Assembly (NCBI GenBank): GCA_016840185.1
Contig: JAEOSV010000131.1
Location: 1-5,036 of the forward strand
Reading direction: 5' to 3'
DNA: 5,036 nucleotides
Source: Candidatus Hermodarchaeota archaeon
Lineage (GTDB): Archaea > Asgardarchaeota > Hermodarchaeia > Hermodarchaeales > Hermodarchaeaceae
Under the pieces are notes generated by a model that was not told the DNA's origin, did not search any database, and saw nothing but the letters and a program-made list of their open reading frames with translations. Shown in pieces: positions 1 through 5,036 of the stretch (its first letter is position 1; each line of letters begins with the position of its first letter). Made by a program: the position numbers and the translations under genes.

Positions 1-997
1 GGACAAATTCGGGGTTAAGAGTGGAGCGAATACCCTTTTCTAATAGTTTTGAGCCCAACGGTGAAAGGACACGTGCATCTGGTGGTAACCATTTGTCAAA
101 TTTTTCAAAACCTCGAGCAATCTTCACTAGGTCATTGGGTTTGAGTGCTCGAGGGTCCTGCGAATAAGGCATGTTAATTGTTTTTAGAAATGCCTTGGCC
201 GTTTTGGGTCCAACACGATGAAAATGAGTTCGGAGAAATGTTACCATATCAGTGGTTTTGGTGTCTTCAATCACACGGGAAAGTTGTTCGATATCCATTC
301 CCTTCGGATGGGGGTTGACTGATTGTGGTGGGGGTGGTAGGGTCTTCACGGACCGTTTGTATTTATGGACTGTTCCGTCAGGTTCTGTAAACGTAAGATG
401 GGCGTAGGGTGTAATGAGAGCTGTTTGTTCGATGTAGTCGGTGATGTAGCGTTTTGCGCTTCGCCAGTTACCTTCTAAAGTAAATTCAAGTGTACACCCA
501 TGGGTTTCTTCTCGGTTTTTCCGTCGTTCCCATTTCATTAGTTCAGGCTTATTTTCTTCAATATCTTGCCGTAAAGTTACTTCAAAGATGTGTTCTTCAC
601 CAATTGGTGCAGATGTTACGTGCAACGGTTCGCTGGTTGTGATTTGTCCAAAAAGAAATGCCATCTTTCCTCCAAGGCCAAATCTTCCACGGGCTTGTTT
701 GTGTTCATATTTTGATCCGTAGAGAATCTGTCCGAACGCTGGGAGAATGTGGTCACGGGGGACTCCTATTCCATTATCTTGAACACGAAGTTTGAACCAC
801 CTAGGTGATACTTCTTTGAGTTTTACATCTATGGTGGGGAGGAATCCGCCATCTTCACATGCATCGAGGGAATTTTCCACAAGTTCACGCACTGCCGTAT
901 ACAAAGCTCGCATGCTATTGTCGAAACCCGCAATGGACCGGTTTCGATAGAAGAAATCAGCTGGGGATATTGCTTCAAAAGTCACTGCTGTAGTCAT
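1..997 (-). CDS. top6B: DNA topoisomerase VI subunit B, N-terminal part (cut by left window edge)
   Basis: ATPase subunit of the type IIB topoisomerase, which with subunit A (Spo11-like nuclease) passes one DNA duplex through another to relax supercoils and decatenate. Seen: 332 codons, open to the window edge. An N-terminal strap (SPADFFYRNRSIAGF, 11-25) leads into a GHKL ATP-binding fold: N box RELVENSLDA (37-46, Glu38 and Asn42), DNGIG (75-79, Asp76) and the ATP-lid/G box RGRFGLGGK (103-111). An H2TH-like domain follows at about 229-306, then the start of the transducer (PLGSKLLEKGI, 313-323). The family is about 530 residues, so roughly 200, including the transducer switch lysine, lie outside. 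The ATG at 997 is the earliest possible start because an in-frame TAG lies at 1007-1009. The preceding AGGCGG is a weak ribosome site. Subunit A is often adjacent and could lie just left of the window, but this cannot be seen. No key residue is missing in the visible part. Confidence 0.96.
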   Translation of the reverse strand, partial: MTTAVTFEAISPADFFYRNRSIAGFDNSMRALYTAVRELVENSLDACEDGGFLPTIDVKLKEVSPRWFKLRVQDNGIGVPRDHILPAFGQILYGSKYEHKQARGRFGLGGKMAFLFGQITTSEPLHVTSAPIGEEHIFEVTLRQDIEENKPELMKWERRKNREETHGCTLEFTLEGNWRSAKRYITDYIEQTALITPYAHLTFTEPDGTVHKYKRSVKTLPPPPQSVNPHPKGMDIEQLSRVIEDTKTTDMVTFLRTHFHRVGPKTAKAFLKTINMPYSQDPRALKPNDLVKIARGFEKFDKWLPPDARVLSPLGSKLLEKGIRSTLNPEFV

Positions 998-1105
998 TAA
1001 AACCGCCTACATACTTCTCGTTCTGTGTCACTTCTCCCAGGAACTGCCTTGGAGTGGTTAGTTGAACAACATAGACTTTCTGACATATGGTTAAAAAGTA
1101 TCTGG
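998..1105 (-). promoter_or_regulatory. Spacer between signal peptidase and Top6B, with possible box A / T-rich stop
   Basis: This 108-bp same-strand spacer contains, read on the minus strand, CTTTTTAACCATATG at 1098-1084. It could be a box A (TATA) element for Top6B, giving a leader of roughly 65-70 nt. The T run, just after the signal peptidase stop, could equally help end that transcript. The spacer is long for tight co-transcription, so Top6B may have its own promoter. No hairpin or RNA gene was seen here. Confidence 0.25.
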
Positions 1106-1678
1106 CTATCCCCACTCTACTTGCTCAGTATTTTCGAGTTCTTCATTACCCTTTCGTGGAACCACGTTTTCACAGAGAATCGACGTAACAAAGAAAATCA
1201 CTACCAACGCGATGATGGACGTAATTCCATAGGGGGATATCAGCAAAAGGGTGACAAATCCTAGATAGCGAACACTACCGATTACTTTCGCGAATATATC
1301 ACTTTCATTACGATAGCCATTGTCCCGCCAGAGGTTATTATCACCTTTAGTAAAGAAATGAAGATTGCCCGCATCTTCTTCAATCTCTACAATTCGATGT
1401 ACAATTGGCACATCGGGAGCCCCAAGTCCTAAAGATGAAGCGTTATAAATCACGATATCTCCAACTTCAAGTGTGGTGGGATCTACCGCTCTAACTACTA
1501 CTAGGTCTCCACGGTAAAGGACTGGTTCCATGGACTCCGACTCAACAGCAAGTAATGGAGATGGGGTTTGTAGATAGAATTGCAACCCTATTCCGGTCCC
1601 CCAGATTATTACTATCACAAAGGCAATTACAATAGCATCTTCAACGATTTCCCGTTTCCAACTCTTCTCTTTGCTCAA
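1106..1678 (-). CDS. sec11: Signal peptidase I, archaeal/ER (Sec11-like) type
   Basis: Membrane serine protease that removes signal peptides from exported proteins on the outer face of the membrane (family S26B). Seen in 190 residues: a first hydrophobic segment at about 14-34; the SESMEP box with nucleophile Ser49; VHRI with His94, where bacterial enzymes have Lys; and TKGDNN with Asp113, followed by Asp119. The six-residue gap between the two aspartates matches the pair described for the Methanococcus voltae enzyme (Asp142/Asp148). A second hydrophobic stretch at about 138-168 anchors the C terminus, followed by a short acidic tail. The start is TTG at 1678: an in-frame TAA lies at 1700-1702 with no ATG or GTG between, and GAGGT sits seven bases ahead. 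Length is normal for the family and all catalytic residues are present. Top6B lies 108 bp downstream on the same strand; no functional link is known. Confidence 0.94.
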   Translation of the reverse strand: MSKEKSWKREIVEDAIVIAFVIVIIWGTGIGLQFYLQTPSPLLAVESESMEPVLYRGDLVVVRAVDPTTLEVGDIVIYNASSLGLGAPDVPIVHRIVEIEEDAGNLHFFTKGDNNLWRDNGYRNESDIFAKVIGSVRYLGFVTLLLISPYGITSIIALVVIFFVTSILCENVVPRKGNEELENTEQVEWG

Positions 1679-1685
1679 ACCAAGG

Positions 1686-1690
1686 ACCTC
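1686..1690 (-). promoter_or_regulatory. Ribosome binding site deciding the TTG start of the signal peptidase
   Basis: GAGGT on the minus strand lies seven bases before TTG at 1678. The only nearby ATG (1693-1695) is in another frame and meets a TGA within a few codons, so the motif supports TTG as the true start. Confidence 0.7.
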
Positions 1691-1807
1691 AACATGCTGT
1701 TAGGTGAAATGAAGTAATCATCAAAGTAAAAAAGATATGCATAAGAGATAACATCTTACCTAATGATTTTTACAATAGCGACGATAACCATGGATTGGTG
1801 CGTGTAA
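1691..1807. promoter_or_regulatory. Divergent promoter region, signal peptidase / unknown 250-aa gene
   Basis: AT-rich spacer between two diverging genes. The palindrome TATGCATA at 1736-1743 reads the same on both strands. On the minus strand it lies within CTTATGCATATC, about 60 bases before the TTG start, a position that suits a box A for the signal peptidase. For the plus-strand gene, TTTTTACAATA at 1767-1777 would place transcription start close to 1800, so that mRNA would have a very short leader. A weak 5-bp inverted repeat (TAAGA 1742-1746 / TCTTA 1754-1758) overlaps the region. Assignments rest on position and composition only. Confidence 0.35.
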
Positions 1808-2560
1808 ATGCATTTCATAACCAAGATACTGAATGATGCGGTGGATGATTCGGTACACCGTGCTTTCCTACGATATGGTCGGGGGGATTACCCTGGACCT
1901 GCGGCTCAAATCACTATAACCAAGGCAGGAAAGGCGAAGGTTCGTTCGACCTACATGTATCAGGATCTACCGGCATCCGTGATGATTACAATGATACCTG
2001 CTGAAATGGTGTCATTATCAGGAATAATCCTTGGATATGAACCTCTAGATGCGGTTCTTACTGAATTGGGTTTCGAGACGCCTCCCTCAAAGAGGAAACC
2101 GCGAACCAAACTAATTCAATCAAAAATTGCTGGGGACTATACTAGTAAACAAGTGGCACTTCTTTACGACGATGTCGGCGAAAATGCTATCATTTTATGC
2201 AATATCACGTCAAAGGTTGGTTGGCTTCATAAGGCAAAGACGAAGATTCCATCTGCTCAAAAGGAATCACCAGTCAAAGATCGGATTAAATTTAGTACAA
2301 CTCAAGTGCCTGAAGGAAGGGAATTTGTTCAAGAACTACTCCGTGAACTAGTTCCCGATTTTATTGATGATATTCCTCCAAGTTTTTCCTCTTTGCAAAT
2401 CGAGAATTCTTACGAAATTCAAGACTTGATATTTCCCCCCGGTATGAAACAGCTCACCTCACAAGAGGTCCGATTAAAAACTCAGCGCCAAGGTTTTTTG
2501 CTACGAACGCTTATCATTGATGAGACGGAATTTACTCGCAAACATTCTATGACGGTTTAG
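1808..2560 (+). CDS. Conserved-looking archaeal protein of unknown function (250 aa)
   Basis: I cannot assign a function. The 250-residue product seems soluble: no signal peptide, and only one mildly hydrophobic stretch (about 57-76, VMITMIPAEMVSLSGIILG) that is too polar to be a confident membrane helix. The N terminus carries VHRAFLRYGRGDYPGP (16-31), then an alternating strand-like stretch AQITITKAGKAKVRSTYMY (33-51). From memory this resembles uncharacterised archaeal proteins that begin with a His-x-x-Phe-x-Arg/Lys-Tyr/Phe-x-Lys/Arg-Gly pattern; that likeness is untested. A basic patch PPSKRKPRTK (92-101) may be a linker between the N-terminal part and the rest. Cys131 is the only cysteine. 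The start is firm: an in-frame TAA sits directly before ATG, with GGTG seven bases ahead. It diverges from the signal peptidase gene and lies 95 bp upstream of a small membrane protein gene on the same strand. Its reading is intact and base use resembles its neighbours. Confidence 0.85.
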   Translation: MHFITKILNDAVDDSVHRAFLRYGRGDYPGPAAQITITKAGKAKVRSTYMYQDLPASVMITMIPAEMVSLSGIILGYEPLDAVLTELGFETPPSKRKPRTKLIQSKIAGDYTSKQVALLYDDVGENAIILCNITSKVGWLHKAKTKIPSAQKESPVKDRIKFSTTQVPEGREFVQELLRELVPDFIDDIPPSFSSLQIENSYEIQDLIFPPGMKQLTSQEVRLKTQRQGFLLRTLIIDETEFTRKHSMTV

Positions 2561-2592
2561 CAACATTCTTTAATCCCATAAAACACCCAAAC

Positions 2593-2609
2593 CAAAAATA
2601 ATTAAAAAG
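2593..2609 (+). promoter_or_regulatory. Probable box A promoter of the small membrane protein gene
   Basis: The AT-rich block AAAAATAATTAAAAAG, preceded by ACC, is the strongest box A-like stretch in the 95-bp spacer. A start about 25 bases downstream (near 2628) would give a leader of about 28 nt before ATG 2656. This suggests the small gene can be transcribed on its own, apart from the 250-aa gene. Confidence 0.4.
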
Positions 2610-2641
2610 GGTGAAGCTGTTCACTCACTCTTGACATTAAC

Positions 2642-2646
2642 AGGTG
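2642..2646 (+). promoter_or_regulatory. Ribosome binding site choosing ATG 2656
   Basis: AGGTG lies nine bases before ATG 2656. The in-frame GTG at 2644 is part of this motif and has no ribosome site of its own at a usable distance, so the ATG is preferred and the product is 67 rather than 71 residues. The same AGGTG motif precedes the methionine adenosyltransferase gene in this window. Confidence 0.55.
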
Positions 2647-2655
2647 TATCCTATC

Positions 2656-2859
2656 ATGCAATGGTCTCTACTTCTTCCTTGGTATCAAGTGTATGGCGCA
2701 CTCCTAATTACATTTGGAATTCTGCTTGCGGTCTGGCTTGTGTATATTGTGGAAAAAGCTCGCCAGCCTCCTTGGCTGAAGATGATTATTGCGATAATTC
2801 TAATTGCATTAGCTATCGGATTTGGTCTACAGTTAATCTTGGTTCAACTAGCAATCTAA
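2656..2859 (+). CDS. Small two-helix membrane protein, unknown function (67 aa)
   Basis: Very hydrophobic product with two predicted membrane helices, about 12-31 (VYGALLITFGILLAVWLVYI) and 41-64 (LKMIIAIILIALAIGFGLQL and on). A short loop VEKARQPPW joins them. Lys34 and Arg36 in the loop, with Lys42 just after, suggest by the positive-inside rule that the loop faces the cytoplasm and both ends face outward. No catalytic or metal-binding motif is seen and I do not recognise the family. Support for being real: clear helix pattern in this frame, AGGTG ribosome site, an AT-rich box upstream and T-rich DNA after the stop. An overlapping reading from 2631 in another frame lacks such character. It ends 32 bp from the convergent methionine adenosyltransferase gene. 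A toxin, transporter accessory or secretion-linked role cannot be told apart. Confidence 0.68.
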   Translation: MQWSLLLPWYQVYGALLITFGILLAVWLVYIVEKARQPPWLKMIIAIILIALAIGFGLQLILVQLAI

Positions 2860-2874
2860 CAGCATTGATCCGAG

Positions 2875-2893
2875 TTTGTTTTGATTTTCGTTT
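2875..2893 (+). terminator. T-rich terminator after the small membrane protein gene
   Basis: The plus strand reads TTTGTTTTGATTTTCGTTT just after the stop at 2859, without a stem-loop. Archaeal RNA polymerase commonly stops at such U-rich tracts. It reaches the last codon of the convergent MAT gene, so it separates two facing transcripts. No matching T tract is seen just after the MAT stop on the minus strand. Confidence 0.5.
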
Positions 2894-4109
2894 AGAATAG
2901 ACGGGCTTTTCCATCTAGGATTAATTTTTGAACTGAACAGACATCTTCGAGTTCCGCGTCCACAATGGCGGTGACGCTTTTTTCTACTGCGCCCCAAGAG
3001 GCGTTCTCATCAGGAATTACCTCTATAGACGCAATCAGTGGTTGGTCAATTGGATACCCAATTCGAGTGAGAATTTTTACTGATATTTCAGAAACTTTTG
3101 GTTCCTCAGCGATGACACGGTCCGAAATAAGTTGAGCCAAGACATTGTAAATTTTCCCAACATGGTTTTGTGGGTTCTTACCGGCTGTTGCTTCAAGACT
3201 CATTGGACGACAAGGTGTAATCAATCCGTTTGCACGATTACCACGGCCAACACCTGCATCGTCACCCATTTCAGCTGAGGTTCCAGTCAGTGTTAAATAA
3301 TAGACGCCACGTTTCGGATCGTCCGCTGAATTTACCACGACGCTAACCTCTCGGTCAGTAATTTTTGAAGCTTGGTCAAGCACCGCATCTTTAACATCGT
3401 TGAGCACGCCTTGGTAATGATCAGCATCAGGAATTAAGTGGGCAATCATTGCAGCTGCAACCGTTAGTTTGATGTCGCTGTTGGTTCGCAGACCCATGAT
3501 TTTGACATCCTCTCCGACTTCTGGATGTTTCTTTTTGAACGCATCCGAGTTCAGAAGTTGTTCAGTCTCAAAAACAGTGGTTTCCGTTTCTGAAAAAGGT
3601 GCGAAGGCAACACCAAAACTAGTATCATTAGCACGAGGAATATCATCAACCGTGTGATCGAAAACGTGAGTAAGATCGACAGAACCAGATTTAATTTTAT
3701 AGTCCATTAATACTTGCTCTGTGGGGTCCAGAAATCGCAGGGTATCTTTCAACGTTTTCTTCATCGATTCGAGGGTAAGGGTGCCAAGTGGAATCCGTAC
3801 CAGATCTTGGTCTTTGAAAACTTCTGTCGTTGCACGACCTACAACACAAACATAAATCGGTTCAAGAAGCTCTCCTCCACCAAACCTTACTTGAGCACGA
3901 CCTCCTGCAATTGAACCTTTGTCAACATTATGGTGGAGAATCCCACCAAAATTGTCTATGTAATAATTACAAAGTTTGACACCTACATTCTCAACTATTG
4001 CATCGAGAATAGTGTCTGGGTGACCTTTTCCTTTACGTTCAACGATTTCTAATGTTTGTTGTTCGATAGGAAGCGTAAACGCTTTCGTAACAGCGATATT
4101 TCGGGACAT
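2892..4109 (-). CDS. mat: S-adenosylmethionine synthetase (methionine adenosyltransferase), archaeal type
   Basis: Cytoplasmic enzyme making S-adenosylmethionine from methionine and ATP, releasing phosphate and diphosphate; it supplies methyl groups for RNA, protein and lipid modification. Seen in 405 residues, the usual length for archaeal MAT: GKGHPD (27-32), GSIAGGR (65-71), FGGGE (76-80), [12 protein letters not shown] (160-171), MGLR (205-208), and the long conserved block from [17 protein letters not shown] (276-292) through [16 protein letters not shown] (297-312) to NHVGKIYN (315-322). All the motifs I expect are present. ATG at 4109 is chosen over the in-frame TTG at 4112 because AGGTG (4116-4120) stands six bases from the ATG but only three from the TTG. 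The gene is monocistronic in view, convergent with the small membrane protein and divergent from the unknown gene at 4309. Identification is secure from overall similarity to the family. Confidence 0.97.
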   Translation of the reverse strand: MSRNIAVTKAFTLPIEQQTLEIVERKGKGHPDTILDAIVENVGVKLCNYYIDNFGGILHHNVDKGSIAGGRAQVRFGGGELLEPIYVCVVGRATTEVFKDQDLVRIPLGTLTLESMKKTLKDTLRFLDPTEQVLMDYKIKSGSVDLTHVFDHTVDDIPRANDTSFGVAFAPFSETETTVFETEQLLNSDAFKKKHPEVGEDVKIMGLRTNSDIKLTVAAAMIAHLIPDADHYQGVLNDVKDAVLDQASKITDREVSVVVNSADDPKRGVYYLTLTGTSAEMGDDAGVGRGNRANGLITPCRPMSLEATAGKNPQNHVGKIYNVLAQLISDRVIAEEPKVSEISVKILTRIGYPIDQPLIASIEVIPDENASWGAVEKSVTAIVDAELEDVCSVQKLILDGKARLF

Positions 4110-4115
4110 CAATTA

Positions 4116-4120
4116 CACCT
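4116..4120 (-). promoter_or_regulatory. Ribosome binding site of the MAT gene
   Basis: Minus-strand AGGTG followed by a six-base spacer and ATG. The spacing selects ATG 4109 over the TTG directly before it. Confidence 0.65.
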
Positions 4121-4146
4121 TGGGTAAAGCGGGATGGATGACTTCG

Positions 4147-4164
4147 TTTTTTAAGAATTTCCTC
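4147..4164 (-). promoter_or_regulatory. Probable BRE plus box A promoter of the MAT gene
   Basis: On the minus strand GAGGAAATTCTTAAAAAA has a purine-rich BRE-like part (GGAAA) directly followed by an AT-rich box A. Transcription would start near 4126, leaving a leader of about 17 nt that just holds the AGGTG ribosome site. This is the best-looking archaeal promoter in the window. The inverted repeat at 4177-4197 lies 12 bp upstream of it. Confidence 0.5.
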
Positions 4165-4176
4165 TCTACAACATCA

Positions 4177-4197
4177 AATATTCGTCAGGCGAATATT
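4177..4197. repeat. Perfect 8-bp inverted repeat, possible operator
   Basis: AATATTCG (4177-4184) and CGAATATT (4190-4197) are exact reverse complements around a 5-base centre TCAGG. The 9-mer AATATTCGT also occurs as a direct repeat at 4177-4185 and 4192-4200, a 15-bp step. Centred in the divergent spacer, upstream of the MAT box A and of the candidate promoter of the 4309 gene, it fits a site for a dimeric regulator. It has no T run after it and lies before both genes, so a terminator role is unlikely. Confidence 0.55.
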
Positions 4198-4242
4198 CGT
4201 TATTCAACCCTTTGCATAACACTTAAGCCGTTCCAGAACTAC

Positions 4243-4252
4243 TTTGTAATAT
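4243..4252 (+). promoter_or_regulatory. Weak box A candidate for the gene at 4309
   Basis: TTTGTAATAT lies about 60 bases before the ATG and would give a leader near 30 nt containing the ribosome site. The match to box A is modest, and TTTGCATAAC at 4211-4220 is a second possibility with a longer leader. Confidence 0.3.
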
Positions 4253-4293
4253 CCTCGTGGCTACCCAGCGGAGAAGCGGTAACAACTGATATC

Positions 4294-4302
4294 GAGGAGT
4301 GA
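4294..4302 (+). promoter_or_regulatory. Ribosome binding site of the gene at 4309
   Basis: GAGGAGTGA complements the anti-Shine-Dalgarno end of 16S rRNA well. Its GGAG core (4296-4299) is nine bases from ATG 4309. It is among the strongest ribosome sites in the window. Confidence 0.6.
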
Positions 4303-4308
4303 TAGGGC

Positions 4309-5036
4309 ATGAGCCACTATGTTGACGAAGATGAAATACGGCGTTTAAGTAGACGTATAGCCGAAGAGTTCGAATCGACTTATGGAACCCTTGATGAGAA
4401 AGTTGCCCGTGTTCCTGATGATGCAGCGCTAGCCATCGCGGAAGAATGCAGTGTTCATCTTGAAGTCGCTCGCGTAGCATACCGAGTTATGCTAGACGGG
4501 GTTATCCCAGACCCAAAGCCTTCCTGTCGAATTCTTATGCAGGAATTCGATCGTCGAGCCAAACAAGGTAGTCCCGTTCCCGAAATCGACACCTATCAAC
4601 GAGAAGTGGCAGTTACGGAAGGAAAGTGGATAGAATATCTTTATGGCCAACTCGGAAAGATTTTACTAGCTGACCTCCGGAATCTTGTGAATCTTGAACG
4701 TACTATCTCTGATGAAATTGAACCAGCAAATGAGCAAGTAATTGCAGTAATAGCTCAAAGAAGGAAAATCAACGAAATCTATTTTCAACCATTAATTACA
4801 CGATGGCTAAACGATCATGAAGGCGCAAATATTGCTCTTGCGGTTCATGCTATTGCTGGGGGTCTCATTGGGTCGACAGATTCTGATATTGATGATGCCA
4901 TCAACGGGGCACGCGCATCACTAATGATTAAGCTAAGACGTTATGAACAATTTCTAAGTCAAGAAGATGAGGAAGAAGAATCCCGATTAATGGACAAAAT
5001 TCTAGGTGAAATTCAACTACTCATAAAGGAAGTTCA
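4309..5036 (+). CDS. Helix-rich, acidic protein of unknown function (cut by right window edge)
   Basis: I do not recognise the family. At least 242 residues are read, open to the window edge. The start is firm: an in-frame TAG sits at 4303-4305 and a strong ribosome site precedes ATG. The product looks soluble and almost wholly alpha-helical, with no signal peptide or membrane segment. Residues about 37-62 (DDAALAIAEECSVHLEVARV and on) have the length and pattern of a helix-turn-helix, but this is weak. A likely long helix runs over about 101-155 (TEGKWIEYLYGQLGK, LRNLVNLERTISDEI). An aliphatic, glycine-containing stretch IALAVHAIAGGLIG (175-188) is followed by an acidic run SDIDDA. The tail QEDEEEES (218-225) is strongly acidic and leads into another helix. 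It diverges from MAT and may share the inverted-repeat control site. A DNA-binding or scaffold role is possible; no function is claimed. Confidence 0.82.
   Translation, partial: MSHYVDEDEIRRLSRRIAEEFESTYGTLDEKVARVPDDAALAIAEECSVHLEVARVAYRVMLDGVIPDPKPSCRILMQEFDRRAKQGSPVPEIDTYQREVAVTEGKWIEYLYGQLGKILLADLRNLVNLERTISDEIEPANEQVIAVIAQRRKINEIYFQPLITRWLNDHEGANIALAVHAIAGGLIGSTDSDIDDAINGARASLMIKLRRYEQFLSQEDEEEESRLMDKILGEIQLLIKEV

Noticed and set aside
1025..1264. 79-codon plus-strand reading opposite the end of the signal peptidase gene
   Set aside because: It is antisense to a well-identified gene and its product has no recognisable character beyond composition.
1742..1758. TAAGA/TCTTA inverted repeat in the signal peptidase spacer
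   Set aside because: Only 5 bp per arm with a 7-base centre in AT-rich DNA, which is expected by chance.
2127..2351. 74-codon plus-strand reading inside the 250-aa gene
   Set aside because: It is an off-frame shadow within an intact gene that has a firm start and stop.
2631..2900. 89-codon plus-strand reading over the small membrane protein
   Set aside because: TTG start too far (16 bases) from the GGGTGA at 2609-2614, Ser/Cys-rich product typical of an off-frame reading, and the overlapping frame has clear membrane helices.
3469..3914. Two plus-strand readings (3469-3657, 3714-3914) inside the MAT gene
   Set aside because: They are antisense shadows of a fully conserved enzyme gene.
4120..4302. 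60-codon plus-strand reading in the MAT divergent spacer, ending on the ribosome site of the 4309 gene
   Set aside because: It starts at TTG without a ribosome site, covers the MAT promoter and the inverted repeat, and its product shows no domain or helix pattern.
4113..4308. Search for a tRNA, riboswitch or SAM-responsive leader upstream of MAT
   Set aside because: No cloverleaf or T-loop pattern is seen, and the likely MAT leader of about 17 nt is too short for a riboswitch.
4223..4480. 85-codon minus-strand reading rich in His, Leu and Arg
   Set aside because: It lies antisense to the start of the 4309 gene, has no ribosome site that I can see, and would run across that gene's start and ribosome site.

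Overview
The window looks archaeal. The evidence is a topoisomerase VI B subunit, an archaeal-type methionine adenosyltransferase (unrelated at sequence level to bacterial MetK), an ER/archaeal-type signal peptidase with a Ser-His-Asp active site, Shine-Dalgarno motifs of the GAGG/AGGTG kind, and AT-rich box A-like elements in the spacers. Base composition is moderate. An Asgard lineage such as Thorarchaeota would fit, but this is an impression from the proteins and nothing seen here decides it.

Layout. From 1 to 997 (minus) is the N-terminal part of Top6B, cut by the left edge. A 108-bp gap separates it from an upstream signal peptidase on the same strand (1106-1678), which starts at TTG. 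A 129-bp divergent spacer follows. On the plus strand is a 250-residue protein of unknown function (1808-2560), then a 67-residue two-helix membrane protein (2656-2859). These two converge on the methionine adenosyltransferase gene (minus, 2892-4109). A 199-bp divergent spacer carries a perfect 8-bp inverted repeat. It leads to a plus-strand, helix-rich protein of unknown function, cut by the right edge (4309-5036).

The genes do not form one pathway. They cover DNA topology (Top6B), protein secretion (signal peptidase) and S-adenosylmethionine supply (MAT), interspersed with three genes of no assigned function. This looks like an ordinary core-genome stretch of an archaeon. I see no mobile element, CRISPR array, tRNA or rRNA, and no clear sign of a new multi-gene system. 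The points most worth following are the inverted repeat between MAT and the unknown gene, and the three uncharacterised proteins. No gene-free stretch reaches 300 bases.
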